A stretch of DNA of 64,000 bases from an uncultured Agathobacter sp. (GTDB lineage Bacteria; Bacillota; Clostridia; Lachnospirales; Lachnospiraceae). The first letter of the stretch is position 1, and every line of letters begins with the position of its first letter. Positions 42,954 through 52,679 of this stretch are shown piece by piece. The notes below the pieces were generated by a model that was not told the DNA's origin, ran no database searches, and was given only the letters and a program-made list of their open reading frames with translations. The stretch spans positions 1 to 64,000 of the forward strand of contig CAKRNE010000002.1 of assembly GCA_934365945.1 (NCBI GenBank), in the 5' to 3' direction. Made by a program: the position numbers and the translations under genes.

Positions 42954-45368
42954 ATGTCAGAACCATACAATCACAAGGCCATAGAGAAGAAATGGCAGGA
43001 ATACTGGAAAGAACACGAGACATTCAAGACAGATGTTTGGGATTTTTCAAAGCCTAAATACTATGCACTTGATATGTTCCCTTACCCTTCAGGAGTAGGC
43101 CTTCATGCAGGACATCCGGAGGGCTATACAGCTACAGATATCATGTCGCGTATGAAGAGAATGCAGGGTTACAATGTACTTCATCCGATGGGCTATGATT
43201 CATTCGGTTTACCGGCAGAGCAGTATGCTGTAAACACAGGTCATCATCCAAACGGCTTCACACAGAAGAATATCGAGACATTCTCAAAGCAGCTCAGAGA
43301 GCTTGGCTTTGATTATGACTGGTCAAAGATGATTTCTACAAGTGATCCTGAGTTTTATAAGTGGACACAGTGGATTTTTAAGAAGCTTTATGAGGCCGGA
43401 TATGCAAAGCACATCGACATGCCGGTAAACTGGTGTGAGGAGCTTGGAACGGTTCTCTCAAACGATGAGGTTATCGATGGCAAGTCAGAGCGTGGTGGCT
43501 ATCCTGTAGTCCGCAAGAATATGAAGCAGTGGGTTATCGACCAGCCTGCATTTGCAGAGAAGCTCCTTGAGGGTCTTGATGAGATAGACTGGCCTGAGTC
43601 AACCAAGGAGATGCAGAGAAACTGGATTGGCAAGAGCACAGGTGTCGAGGTTAAGTTCCAGATAGTAGGCGGTGGAGAGTTCTCTATCTTTACTACATGT
43701 ATCGAGACAATATATGGTATCACATTTATGGTGCTTGCTCCGGACGGAGATATAGTAAAGGGTCTCATGGACAGAGTCGAGAACAAAGAAGAGGTTCAGG
43801 CTTACATTGATGAGACTGTAAAGAAGAGCGACATGGACAGAACCGAGCTCAACAAGACAAAGTCAGGCTGTGAGCTTAAGGGACTTCATTGTATCAACCC
43901 TGTAAACGGCAAGGAAGTGCGCATGTTTATCGGTGATTTCGTTCTTGCAAGCTACGGTACTGGTGCGGTTATGGCGGTTCCTACTCATGACCAGCGAGAT
44001 TTCGAGTATGCACAGGCTCATGATATTGAGATGATTCAGGTAATTGACGGCGCAGATGTATCAGAGAAAGCATTTGAGAAGCATGATTACCTTGGAAAGG
44101 GCTGCAAGCTCATCAACTCAGAGGAGTTTACAGGAATGGTAGTCGAGGATGCGAAGGAAGCCATCACAGCCAAGCTTGAGAAGATGGGCGTGGCAAAGAG
44201 AACAGTAAACTACAAATTCCGTGAATGGATTTTTGCACGTCAGAGATACTGGGGCGAGCCTGTTCCTTGTGTATACAAGGAGGACGGTTCAATCTATTTC
44301 CTTCCTGACGATGAGCTTCCGCTTATCCTTCCTGAGCTTGAGGATTACAAGGGCAAGAATGGCAAGGCACCTCTTGAGAATGCTACAGAGTGGAAGCAGT
44401 ATGACAGAAATGGTGTCAAGGGCATTCGTGAGACATCTACAATGCCTGGCTCAGCCGGATCTTCATGGTACTATATGAGATATATCGATCCACACAATGA
44501 TAAGGAATTTGCAAATCAGGAGCTCTTAAAGCACTGGATGCCTGTAGATCTCTATGTTGGTGGACCTGAGCATGCGGTAGGACACCTCATGTACTCAAGA
44601 ATCTGGAACAGATTCCTCTTTGATCAGGGCTTATCTCCTGTAAAGGAGCCATTCAAGAAGCTTGTTCACCAGGGAATGATCCTTGGCTCAAATGGTATCA
44701 AGATGGGTAAGAGATTCCCTGAGTTCGTAGTAAATCCTAGTGATGTAGTCGAGGAGTACGGCGCTGATACACTGCGTCTCTACGAGATGTTCATGGGACC
44801 GCTTGAGGTTTCAAAGCCTTGGAACGACAGCAATGTACAGGGAGCAAAGAGATTCATCACACGTGTATGGAATTTCTTCACAGAGCCTGAGAACATCATC
44901 GAGGAGGATGATGGAAAACTCACAAGGATCTATCATCAGACAGTAAAGAAGGTTACAAATGACTTCGAGGCACTTGGCTACAACACAGCTATCAGCCAGA
45001 TGATGATCTTTGTTAATGAAGTATACAAGGCAGGTAAATGTCCAAGAGAGTTTGCAGAGGGACTTATCAAGATGCTTTCATGTGTATGTCCACATGTTGG
45101 AGAGGAAATCTGGCAGAAGATGGGTCATGACGATACAATCGCATTTGAGCCATGGCCGACATACGATGAGGCAAAGACTGTTGAGGATACAGTAGAGATT
45201 GCTGTACAGATCAATGGAAAGACAAAGGGCACTCTTGCAATCGGAAAACAGGATCCTAAGGATGAGGTTATCGCAAAGGCAAAGGATGTTATTGCAGATA
45301 AGCTTACAGGAAATATCGTAAAAGAGATTTATGTTCCGGGACGTATTGTAAATATCGTAATGAAATAA
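42954..45368 (+). CDS. leuS: Leucyl-tRNA synthetase
   Basis: This 804-residue class I synthetase has the HIGH-type motif in YPSGVGLHAGHPEGYTATD (residues 43-61), the CP1 editing domain (about 220-400, with a TGAVMAVPTHDQRDFEYA block), STMPGSAGSSWYYMRYID, the catalytic loop near NGIKMGKRF and a C-terminal anticodon-binding part. The KMSKS signature appears as KMGKR, a variant I believe occurs in related clostridia. GGAGG precedes the ATG. No T-box is visible in the short upstream gap, which has only a weak hairpin near 42912-42936. Confidence 0.96.
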   Translation: MSEPYNHKAIEKKWQEYWKEHETFKTDVWDFSKPKYYALDMFPYPSGVGLHAGHPEGYTATDIMSRMKRMQGYNVLHPMGYDSFGLPAEQYAVNTGHHPNGFTQKNIETFSKQLRELGFDYDWSKMISTSDPEFYKWTQWIFKKLYEAGYAKHIDMPVNWCEELGTVLSNDEVIDGKSERGGYPVVRKNMKQWVIDQPAFAEKLLEGLDEIDWPESTKEMQRNWIGKSTGVEVKFQIVGGGEFSIFTTCIETIYGITFMVLAPDGDIVKGLMDRVENKEEVQAYIDETVKKSDMDRTELNKTKSGCELKGLHCINPVNGKEVRMFIGDFVLASYGTGAVMAVPTHDQRDFEYAQAHDIEMIQVIDGADVSEKAFEKHDYLGKGCKLINSEEFTGMVVEDAKEAITAKLEKMGVAKRTVNYKFREWIFARQRYWGEPVPCVYKEDGSIYFLPDDELPLILPELEDYKGKNGKAPLENATEWKQYDRNGVKGIRETSTMPGSAGSSWYYMRYIDPHNDKEFANQELLKHWMPVDLYVGGPEHAVGHLMYSRIWNRFLFDQGLSPVKEPFKKLVHQGMILGSNGIKMGKRFPEFVVNPSDVVEEYGADTLRLYEMFMGPLEVSKPWNDSNVQGAKRFITRVWNFFTEPENIIEEDDGKLTRIYHQTVKKVTNDFEALGYNTAISQMMIFVNEVYKAGKCPREFAEGLIKMLSCVCPHVGEEIWQKMGHDDTIAFEPWPTYDEAKTVEDTVEIAVQINGKTKGTLAIGKQDPKDEVIAKAKDVIADKLTGNIVKEIYVPGRIVNIVMK

Positions 45369-45373
45369 AAATT

Positions 45374-45430
45374 CACCCGGTATTTTGCACAGCCATTAAA
45401 TGGCCGGCAGAATACCGGGTGATTTTATTT
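45374..45430. terminator. Bidirectional terminator between leuS and the DUF6062 gene
   Basis: CACCCGGTATT (45374-45384) pairs with AATACCGGGTG (45411-45421), with an inner GCCATT/AATGGC helix. Ts follow on the plus strand and A-rich sequence precedes on the other, so both convergent genes can end here. Confidence 0.85.
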
Positions 45431-46186
45431 TTTGAGAACATGTGGCGGAAGTGATGGATCGCTTCCGCGGAGTTTCTGCATACCGCGCTGGATTGCATCT
45501 TTGGAATTCTTCCAGTCGGCATCTTTATTTTTGTAATCATATTTTTCGATGAACCATGCAACATCTTCATATATGCGGTTCATGTTTTCCTGCATGAGCG
45601 GGAGCACGATGTCATAAAATTCTTTGCGCTTATCACCTTTTAAATATGTGTCAGCTCCTTCCAGAACCACTTTCAGGTGATCGAGACAAAATCCCTTTGT
45701 GTTCTTTAACTTTTCTTTTAGTTCAGGATCTTTTTCGTACATGGTAAAAAAAGTCTTCATGTATGCATTAAAGGTTTTGTTTACGCTGTCGCATATGAAA
45801 CACGTAGACTCACGTTTGTTGATCCAGTCTGTGATTGAATTGCCGGATGAAGCCTTTTTGAAAAGGCCGCCCTTTGAAGGAGAAGCATCCGGTTTAAAAT
45901 CTTTAAAAGCTTTATTCATCTCTTCAATATGTCTCATATACATAGTTTTGAGAATCCAGGCATTTCCGAGTGAATTGCCATAGTCAAACATCTTCTTGAA
46001 ATGCGCACGGCAGAAGCCCTCCTTATCGGTCATGTCACGGATATCGGCCTCCATGTAAGAGGCTCCGTGGCCGAGTACGAAATCCATGACGTGATCCTCG
46101 GTGCGTTTTTCTATATAGCAGAAGGGACATTCACCGGCATTGTCAAAGGCATCTGATATGGGAATTGTGTGTATCTGTTCTTTCAA
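45425..46186 (-). CDS. DUF6062-family cysteine-rich protein
   Basis: This 253-residue soluble, helical protein contains two repeats of a Cys-pair plus Cys-x-x-His pattern: CPFC (near 20-23) with GFCRAHFKK, and CFIC (near 130) with GFCLDHLKVV. That arrangement suggests two metal-binding sites. It matches DUF6062, a clostridial family of unknown function. It lies between leuS and the LysR gene, reading away from the latter, and shares a strand with it, so it may be transcribed with lysR. Confidence 0.8.
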   Translation of the reverse strand: MKEQIHTIPISDAFDNAGECPFCYIEKRTEDHVMDFVLGHGASYMEADIRDMTDKEGFCRAHFKKMFDYGNSLGNAWILKTMYMRHIEEMNKAFKDFKPDASPSKGGLFKKASSGNSITDWINKRESTCFICDSVNKTFNAYMKTFFTMYEKDPELKEKLKNTKGFCLDHLKVVLEGADTYLKGDKRKEFYDIVLPLMQENMNRIYEDVAWFIEKYDYKNKDADWKNSKDAIQRGMQKLRGSDPSLPPHVLKK

Positions 46187-46216
46187 GGTAATACCTCCGT
46201 GGGTGTATTTTGTGAT

Positions 46217-47122
46217 TTAAAAATCCTCTGGTGTGTAGCTCTCGTAGAACTTGATAAAGGTCTGTAAAGAGGTGGAAAGTTTTGAGGACTCCTTGTATGC
46301 AAAGCCGACCTCACGCTTGTGGATTGGTATGCCGAGAGGGATTTCAATCAGGGTACCGTCTGCAAGCTCCTTTGCAACTATGCTTTTTATGACGCAGGCT
46401 ACACCTACACCTATTTTGGCAAAGTCGATGAGCAGGTCCATATTTGATATATCTATTGAGTCCTTTACGTGTATCTGGTTCTCCTGCAGATAATCATCAA
46501 TATATTTACGTGTCATATTGCCTTTATCTAGAAGCATGAGAGTGGAGTTCTGTAAAATCTCACTCTTTTTGACACCGCGGGCACTTAAGTTGCGCAGATA
46601 GTCTTTTGTGGTGACAAATATATCCTCGATATTGTCCAGATAATAGAAATTGAAGGTCTTAAGGGATGTAGGTTTTCCAATCAGGCCTATATCAATCTTG
46701 TCCTCATCGAGGAGCTTTAAGGTCTCGTTTGTGGACTGACATTCGATGGAAATGCTTATATGAGGATTTCTGTGTATGAATTCCTTGAGATATGGCAAAA
46801 GCATGTATTTGCAGAGTGTTGAGCTGACACCAATCTTGAGCTGGCCGACACCAAGCTCTATTGAGCGCTTCAGCTTTTCCTCACCCTCATTTAATGCCTC
46901 AAAGGCCTCACTTACATGCTCATAAAGAAGCCTGCCCTCATCGGTTAAGACGACACCTCTGGAGCTTCTGGAAAAAAGCTTGCATTCCAGTCCATCCTCG
47001 AGCTTTTGGATTGACTTGCTGATGGCAGGCTGGCTGATATAGAGCTCCTTGGCTGCCTTTGATATATTGCCGGCATTGGCGACAGTATAAAAAATCCAGT
47101 AAGATGAGAGATTCTGGTTCAT
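46217..47122 (-). CDS. LysR-family regulator divergent from leuCD
   Basis: This 301-residue LysR-type regulator has an N-terminal winged HTH (AKELYISQPAISKSIQKLE, residues 20-38) and a co-inducer-binding domain (about 90-295). It is divergent from leuC, with a T-N11-A palindrome in the gap, so it most likely controls leuCD and itself. The closest characterised parallel would be regulators of leucine or branched-chain synthesis responding to pathway intermediates; that link is by position. GGAGGTAC precedes the ATG. Confidence 0.88.
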   Translation of the reverse strand: MNQNLSSYWIFYTVANAGNISKAAKELYISQPAISKSIQKLEDGLECKLFSRSSRGVVLTDEGRLLYEHVSEAFEALNEGEEKLKRSIELGVGQLKIGVSSTLCKYMLLPYLKEFIHRNPHISISIECQSTNETLKLLDEDKIDIGLIGKPTSLKTFNFYYLDNIEDIFVTTKDYLRNLSARGVKKSEILQNSTLMLLDKGNMTRKYIDDYLQENQIHVKDSIDISNMDLLIDFAKIGVGVACVIKSIVAKELADGTLIEIPLGIPIHKREVGFAYKESSKLSTSLQTFIKFYESYTPEDF

Positions 47123-47210
47123 TTGTACCTCCTGTGTTTTGTACTTTTAATGGGCTGTAATCGTTGTTTGTCACACTAAGGTGTGAACAGTAACAAATTT
47201 ATGTTTATTA

Positions 47211-47233
47211 TACCATGAGATTTAGTTATGGTA
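47211..47233. promoter_or_regulatory. LysR-type binding site between lysR and leuC
   Basis: TACCAT, 11 bases and ATGGTA form a 23-bp dyad of the classic T-N11-A form, about 90 bases from the LysR start. The half-site sequence TTATGGTAAAT recurs as TTATGGCAAAT at 47257-47267, nearer the presumed leuC promoter, as expected for recruitment and activation sites. Confidence 0.7.
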
Positions 47234-47411
47234 AATATGTTTATTATGTATTTTTATTATGGCAAATCATATGTTATGATGTCTAAAGTAAACTTGATTC
47301 AGATACAATCATAAAGAGCAGAAAAGGAAATGTCCTTCAACCGCTATATGTTGGCTGAAAAGTCTGAAATGAGGGTTATTACAATAATTTATATGCTAGG
47401 AGGATATAAGC

Positions 47412-48674
47412 ATGGGAATGACAATGACGCAGAAGATTCTTGCTGCACACGCAGGCCTTGACTCTGTCAGTGCAGGACAGCTCATTGAGGCTGATTTAGA
47501 CCTTGTGCTTGGAAACGACATTACCTCACCTGTAGCGATTCATGAGATCGACAAGATGAAGGTGGAGGGAGTGTTCAATAAAGATAAAATCGCACTCGTT
47601 ATGGATCACTTTGCACCAAACAAGGACATCAAGTCCGCAGAGCACTGTAAATGTGTTCGTGAGTTTGCCTGCAAAAACGAGATTACAAATTACTTTGATG
47701 TAGGAAAAATGGGCATTGAGCATGCACTTTTGCCTGAGCAGGGACTTACAGTGGCAGGTGATGTGATTATCGGAGCAGATTCACATACATGTACATACGG
47801 AGCTTTAGGAGCCTTCTCTACAGGTGTGGGAAGCACTGATATGGCAGCAGGAATGGCTACAGGCAAGGCTTGGTTTAAGGTGCCTTCTGCTATCAAATTC
47901 AATATCGTCGGAAAACCGGCTGAGTGGATCAGCGGTAAGGACGTCATCCTTCATATCATCGGTATGATTGGTGTGGACGGAGCTCTTTACAAGTCAATGG
48001 AGTTTGTCGGAGAGGGACTTAAATACCTTTCTATGGACGACAGATTTACTATCGCCAATATGGCAATAGAGGCCGGTGGCAAGAATGGTATCTTCCCGGT
48101 AGATGACCTCACAAGAGAGTACATGAAGGAGCATTCAAAGCGTCCGTTCACAGAGTATGAGGCTGATAGTGATGCAGAGTATGATGAGGAGTATACAATC
48201 GACCTTAGCACACTTAAGTCTACAGTTTCATTCCCACATCTGCCTGACAACACACGTACCATCGATGAGGTAGGAGATGTGAAGATTGACCAGGTAGTAA
48301 TCGGTTCATGTACCAACGGCCGTATGGATGATCTGCGTATTGCAGCAAAGATTCTTGAGGGTAAAAAGGTTGCGGACGGTATCAGGGTTATCGTGATTCC
48401 TGCCACACAAAAGATTTATCTTCAGGCCATGGAAGAGGGACTTCTTAAGACATTTATCGAGGCAGGTGCCATCGTGAGCACACCTACCTGCGGACCATGT
48501 CTTGGTGGATACATGGGAGTGCTCGCTGAGGGTGAGAGATGCGTATCTACCACAAACCGTAACTTTGTCGGACGTATGGGTCATGTGGATTCTGAGGTTT
48601 ATCTGGCAAGCCCTGCTGTTGCAGCGGCAAGTGCCATCACAGGTAAGATTTCAGGACCAAAGGATGTTATGTAA
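47412..48674 (+). CDS. leuC: 3-isopropylmalate dehydratase large subunit
   Basis: This 420-residue enzyme of the aconitase family isomerises 2- to 3-isopropylmalate in leucine synthesis. Cluster-binding cysteines occur in IGSCTNGR and in [16 protein letters not shown] and [20 protein letters not shown] are the substrate and cluster loops. Its length fits the shorter archaeal/clostridial type. GGAGG precedes the ATG, and leuD follows 17 bases later. A 178-base stretch between the LysR site and the start has no gene, but may hold a leader. Confidence 0.96.
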   Translation: MGMTMTQKILAAHAGLDSVSAGQLIEADLDLVLGNDITSPVAIHEIDKMKVEGVFNKDKIALVMDHFAPNKDIKSAEHCKCVREFACKNEITNYFDVGKMGIEHALLPEQGLTVAGDVIIGADSHTCTYGALGAFSTGVGSTDMAAGMATGKAWFKVPSAIKFNIVGKPAEWISGKDVILHIIGMIGVDGALYKSMEFVGEGLKYLSMDDRFTIANMAIEAGGKNGIFPVDDLTREYMKEHSKRPFTEYEADSDAEYDEEYTIDLSTLKSTVSFPHLPDNTRTIDEVGDVKIDQVVIGSCTNGRMDDLRIAAKILEGKKVADGIRVIVIPATQKIYLQAMEEGLLKTFIEAGAIVSTPTCGPCLGGYMGVLAEGERCVSTTNRNFVGRMGHVDSEVYLASPAVAAASAITGKISGPKDVM

Positions 48675-48691
48675 AGATTGGAGGAATCACA

Positions 48692-49180
48692 ATGAAAGCA
48701 GCACACGGTTGTGTATTTAAATATGGAGATAATGTCGATACAGATGTAATCATTCCTGCAAGATATCTGAATTCTTCTGATCCTAAGGAGCTTGCAACAC
48801 ACTGCATGGAGGATATCGACAAGGATTTTGTAAATAATGTAAAGGCCGGAGATATCATGGTAGCCAACAAGAACTTCGGCTGTGGTTCATCAAGAGAGCA
48901 TGCACCGATTGCCATCAAGGCAGCAGGTGTAAGCTGTGTTATCGCAGAGACATTTGCGAGAATTTTCTACAGAAATGCAATCAATATAGGTCTTCCTATT
49001 ATCGAGTGCCCTGAGGCAGCAAAGGCAATAAATGCCGGTGATGAGGTGACTGTGAACTTTGATTCGGGTATCATCACAGATGAGACAACAGGAGAGAAGT
49101 TTAAGGGACAGGCGTTCCCTCCGTTCATGCAGAAGATTATCGACTGCGAGGGTCTTGTAAACTATATAAATCAGAAGTAA
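48692..49180 (+). CDS. leuD: 3-isopropylmalate dehydratase small subunit
   Basis: This 162-residue protein is the swivelling aconitase domain. [12 protein letters not shown] near the start and [19 protein letters not shown] (residues 64-82) are its diagnostic loops. It works only with LeuC, encoded directly upstream in the same operon. leuB and leuA are not in the window. Confidence 0.96.
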   Translation: MKAAHGCVFKYGDNVDTDVIIPARYLNSSDPKELATHCMEDIDKDFVNNVKAGDIMVANKNFGCGSSREHAPIAIKAAGVSCVIAETFARIFYRNAINIGLPIIECPEAAKAINAGDEVTVNFDSGIITDETTGEKFKGQAFPPFMQKIIDCEGLVNYINQK

Positions 49181-49191
49181 TTATAAAAAAT

Positions 49192-49221
49192 TCCCGAGGT
49201 TATATAACCGCGGGAGTTTTT
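49192..49221 (+). terminator. Terminator of leuCD
   Basis: TCCCG-a-GGTTAT pairs with ATAACC-g-CGGGA, with a single A/G bulge, followed by five Ts. Confidence 0.85.
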
Positions 49222-49270
49222 AGTACAATATTAAAAGTACAGGTAACATGCAAATCGTGGGATATGAGTG

Positions 49271-50095
49271 CTATAAACCAAATTGCTGCAGATACTGCAC
49301 ATATTTATCGGAAACTGTCACAGAAGTGTAAATATCAGCATATTCCTTACCGGATTTATTTTCGATATAGTTTTCGGGATAGTTTTTTTCTATGCCATGT
49401 GCATGAGCCATATCGACAGCTTTATTGTAGGCAATGGCAGCCTTTTCGATTGTGTTGTAGGTTCCTATGACAAAATTGCCGTTTATATGTATGCGGACCT
49501 TATATTTGTCAAGACCGGCTGTCTTTATAATCTCTACACCATGGTAGGGATTTAAGATTTCGATATTTTCATATCGCATGTCGGTCTCATCAGAGTTTTT
49601 GAAGATGTAGTCACGGCCACATACCGCATGAGGCTGTATGCCGTAACGGCTTAAAACAGTAACCTGCATGCCATAGTCGTTGACATACAGATGTCCCTGC
49701 CGTTTTAATATGCGATGCTCAGAGTAGTAAAACAAATCGTCTATATCGAATTTCAGCTCGTGTGATATATCCAGATAGTAGCTGAAATAGCTTTTGCGCA
49801 GGTATATTGGGTTTTTGATGTACATTCCGTTATCACGGAAATTAATAAGAGTTACAATTTTATCAAATGCAAGTGCATGGGTGTGAAAGTAAGAGTCCTC
49901 TATGCTGTTTGTTTCTTTTAATAAAATTGTCGATGCAGTGGCATAGGCGCGGCTTGCAGAAAGCTCACTGTCAAAGCTTCCGAGACTGATGTGTTTGCTT
50001 TTGTAGGTGATGTTGGACCTGTAGTAAATGGTGCCGTCTTTTCTGACAGCGGTGTAAACTCCCTGGAGCATAGATATATTTTGTGTTCCTTTCAC
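49271..50095 (-). CDS. AP2-like / HNH-like DNA-binding protein
   Basis: This 274-residue protein has an AP2/ERF-like three-strand-plus-helix unit at each end. At residues 11-57 it reads GVYTAVRKDGTIYYRSNITY and ISLGSFDSELSASRAYA; at about 186-242 it reads YKVRIHINGNFVIGTYNTIE and KAAIAYNKAVDMAH. Between them, residues 150-186 resemble an HNH endonuclease end (YIFKNSDETDMRYENIEILN). This layout is that of homing-endonuclease-derived proteins. The HNH active-site His is not clearly present, so a DNA-binding role is likelier than cleavage. The GTG start at 50095 has no good ribosome site; an internal ATG (residue 9) may be used. Confidence 0.65.
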   Translation of the reverse strand: MKGTQNISMLQGVYTAVRKDGTIYYRSNITYKSKHISLGSFDSELSASRAYATASTILLKETNSIEDSYFHTHALAFDKIVTLINFRDNGMYIKNPIYLRKSYFSYYLDISHELKFDIDDLFYYSEHRILKRQGHLYVNDYGMQVTVLSRYGIQPHAVCGRDYIFKNSDETDMRYENIEILNPYHGVEIIKTAGLDKYKVRIHINGNFVIGTYNTIEKAAIAYNKAVDMAHAHGIEKNYPENYIENKSGKEYADIYTSVTVSDKYVQYLQQFGL

Positions 50096-50244
50096 ATATA
50101 TTTTTAATCATATATATATTATTGTAGCATTTTTGTTATTGATTTGATATATGAAATTTATTATACTATATAGGAAATTATTTGTCTGTATTTTTATGTG
50201 GCAGACATGCTTTTGATAAAATAAAAAGAGAAATGAGGTAAAAA

Positions 50245-51738
50245 ATGGATTTATTATATTCAAGCACAAGAAACAGTGAGAAAAAATTAACAGCATCACA
50301 GGCTATTCTTAAGGGTCTTGCTGATGATGGCGGCTTATTTGTACCTGAGACAATTCCGGCTCTTGACGTTTCGATAGAGGAGCTTTCAAAGATGTCATAT
50401 CAGCAGGTGGCATATGAGGTTATGAAGCTTTTTATCACTGATTTTACAGAAGAAGAGCTTAAGAATTGTATCAACAGGGCATATGACAGTAAGTTTGATA
50501 CAACAGAGATTGCACCACTTAAGCAGGCTGATGGAGCATATTATCTGGAGCTGTTTCATGGCTCTACAATAGCATTTAAGGATATGGCTTTATCTATTCT
50601 GCCTCATTTACTTACAACCTCAGCAAAGAAAAATAATGTTAAGAATGAAATTGTCATCCTTACAGCCACATCAGGAGATACAGGAAAGGCAGCCATGGCC
50701 GGCTTTTCGGATGTAGAAGGAACACAGATTATCGTATTTTATCCAAAGAACGGTGTCAGCCCAATCCAGGAGAAGCAGATGCTCACACAAAAGGGTGCCA
50801 ATACACATGTAGTCGGCATTCATGGCAACTTTGACCAGGCACAGTCAGCAGTCAAGGCTATGTTCAACGATAAGGAGCTTGCTGCAACAATGGATGCCGC
50901 AGGTTATCAGTTCTCATCTGCCAACTCTATCAATATCGGACGTCTTGTGCCACAGATTGTGTATTATGTATATGCATACTCAAGACTTTTTGCTAAGGGA
51001 GCTGTTGCAAAGGATGAGAAGATAAATATCGTGGTTCCTACAGGAAACTTTGGAAACATACTTGCAGCATTTTATGCAAAGAATATGGGACTTCCTGTTG
51101 CAAAGCTCATCTGTGCTTCAAACGAGAACAAGGTGCTTTATGATTTCTTCACAACAGGAGAGTATGATAAGAACAGAGAGTTTATCCTCACAAATTCACC
51201 GTCAATGGATATCCTCATTTCTTCAAACCTTGAGAGACTTATTTATCGTATTGCAGGCAATGATGCGAAAAAGAATGCACAGCTTATGGCTTCACTTGCA
51301 AAGGATGGCAAATACACTGTAACACCGGATATGAAGGCACAGCTTTCAGATTTCTATGGTAATTACACAAGCGAGAAGGAAACCGCAGAGGTCATCAAAA
51401 AGCTTTACGAGGATACAGGATACATAATTGATACTCATACAGCAGTTGCAGCAGGTGTATATGGCAAGTATAAAGAGGCTACAGGTGATACAGCTACAAA
51501 GACAGTTATCGCATCTACAGCAAGTCCGTTCAAGTTCACAAGAAGCGTAATGGATGCAATTGATCCTAAGTATGATTCAATGACAGACTTTGAGCTTGTT
51601 GATGAGCTTTCAAAGCTCGGAAAGGTCAAGGTACCAAATGCCATTGAGGAAATCAGGGATGCGAAGATTCTTCACAACACAGTATGTGATGTGGATCAGA
51701 TGGAAAATACAGTAAAGAAAATGCTTAATGTACAGTAG
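50245..51738 (+). CDS. thrC: Threonine synthase
   Basis: This 497-residue PLP enzyme converts O-phosphohomoserine to threonine. Lys112 in HGSTIAFKDMA is the PLP lysine, with the N-terminal ThrC domain (SSTRNSEKKLTASQAI) and the TATSGDTGKAAMAGF phosphate-binding loop after it. The length fits the long (yeast/E. coli-like) class. A GAGG site precedes the ATG. It is a single-gene unit with a perfect terminator. Confidence 0.96.
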   Translation: MDLLYSSTRNSEKKLTASQAILKGLADDGGLFVPETIPALDVSIEELSKMSYQQVAYEVMKLFITDFTEEELKNCINRAYDSKFDTTEIAPLKQADGAYYLELFHGSTIAFKDMALSILPHLLTTSAKKNNVKNEIVILTATSGDTGKAAMAGFSDVEGTQIIVFYPKNGVSPIQEKQMLTQKGANTHVVGIHGNFDQAQSAVKAMFNDKELAATMDAAGYQFSSANSINIGRLVPQIVYYVYAYSRLFAKGAVAKDEKINIVVPTGNFGNILAAFYAKNMGLPVAKLICASNENKVLYDFFTTGEYDKNREFILTNSPSMDILISSNLERLIYRIAGNDAKKNAQLMASLAKDGKYTVTPDMKAQLSDFYGNYTSEKETAEVIKKLYEDTGYIIDTHTAVAAGVYGKYKEATGDTATKTVIASTASPFKFTRSVMDAIDPKYDSMTDFELVDELSKLGKVKVPNAIEEIRDAKILHNTVCDVDQMENTVKKMLNVQ

Positions 51739-51741
51739 AAT

Positions 51742-51780
51742 AAAAGGGACATCCGCTTTTGTCAGCGGATGTCCCTTTTT
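51742..51780. terminator. Terminator of thrC, usable from both sides
   Basis: AAAAGGGACATCCGC (51742-51756) pairs perfectly with GCGGATGTCCCTTTT (51765-51779). The A- and T-runs on the two sides allow it to serve thrC and the convergent chemotaxis-like pair. Confidence 0.9.
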
Positions 51781-51797
51781 AGGAGAATGAATAAAAA

Positions 51798-52676
51798 CTA
51801 AAACTCTATAATAAAATGTACTGTTCCAAATGGATAGAGTACTTTGAGTTTATAGGCTTTTTTGAATGTGAGCGGTTCACCGTCGAGATGCTCCGGAGCA
51901 GAAAGCGTCAGCTCAAGAGCTTTGTCATTAGAACAGTTTACGGTGAACAATCCGTTGTTCAAGTTCAAGAAGTCGTCGAGAGATGCCTGTACATATTCAT
52001 CATATACAGGAAAATTCTCTTTTACATAACGTGATGCAAAGTTAATTGCGGTGGCCTGATTCATGCCGATATATGTGGATATGGCATATTCACCGCATAT
52101 ATCCTGACGGACTACACAGTCAGCACTAAAGTTTTCACACAGCTCGGCGGACAGAGGAGTGTAATCATCACCAACAAATCTGATAAAGCTGTTAAATAAC
52201 AGCTCGATATACATTTTATCTAAAGAAGAAGGCTTTAAAGATGTTTCGCTGAAAAAATGCTCTATGAGATTCTCAACACTTTCCTTGTCTTCAAGCACCA
52301 TATCCAGATCTGATATTTCATTTTCTTGACGATAATCCTTTATTATCTTTTCGAGTGTTGTGTTATCAATAATTCCTTTATCTAAAAGAATCTGTCCAAG
52401 GAGTAAAAAGTCAGGACTTTGTATGTTTAAAAGAGTTTTGACCTGTTCATTAGTCAGGTATCCCATTTCTATTGTCAGCTCGCCAAATTTTTTGTCCTGA
52501 TGTGTCTGTTCAACAATTACAGAGTCAACCTCAGCAGCGGTCATAAGCCCGGAGTGTATTGCGAGAGTACCAAGCTTTGTGTGCTTTTGTGATTTCTCTT
52601 TTAATGCATCGAAAAGCTGTTCATTTGTGATATATTCCTTTGAGAGCAGATAGTTGCCAAAAAACTGAGTGTACAT
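51798..52676 (-). CDS. CheX-like phosphatase with N-terminal helical repeats
   Basis: This 292-residue protein begins with four short helical repeats, each a G.LL...I....L/V pattern: GNYLLSKEYITNEQLFDALK, LGTLAIHSGLMTAAEVDSVI, FGELTIEMGYLTNEQVKTLL and LGQILLDKGIIDNTTLEKII. Such repeats resemble the N-domain of type II secretion/MshE ATPases, some of which bind c-di-GMP. The C-terminal half (about 150-292) resembles CheX, a CheY-P phosphatase. It lies three bases after a CheY-like gene, its probable substrate. The expected CheX active-site E...N pair could be the GMNQATAINFAS segment, but I cannot fix it. Confidence 0.7.
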   Translation of the reverse strand: MYTQFFGNYLLSKEYITNEQLFDALKEKSQKHTKLGTLAIHSGLMTAAEVDSVIVEQTHQDKKFGELTIEMGYLTNEQVKTLLNIQSPDFLLLGQILLDKGIIDNTTLEKIIKDYRQENEISDLDMVLEDKESVENLIEHFFSETSLKPSSLDKMYIELLFNSFIRFVGDDYTPLSAELCENFSADCVVRQDICGEYAISTYIGMNQATAINFASRYVKENFPVYDEYVQASLDDFLNLNNGLFTVNCSNDKALELTLSAPEHLDGEPLTFKKAYKLKVLYPFGTVHFIIEF

Positions 52677-52679
52677 ATA

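Noticed and set aside
47987..48406. 139-codon frame antisense to leuC
   Set aside because: Composition is that of a reverse-strand shadow; leuC is unmistakable on the other strand.
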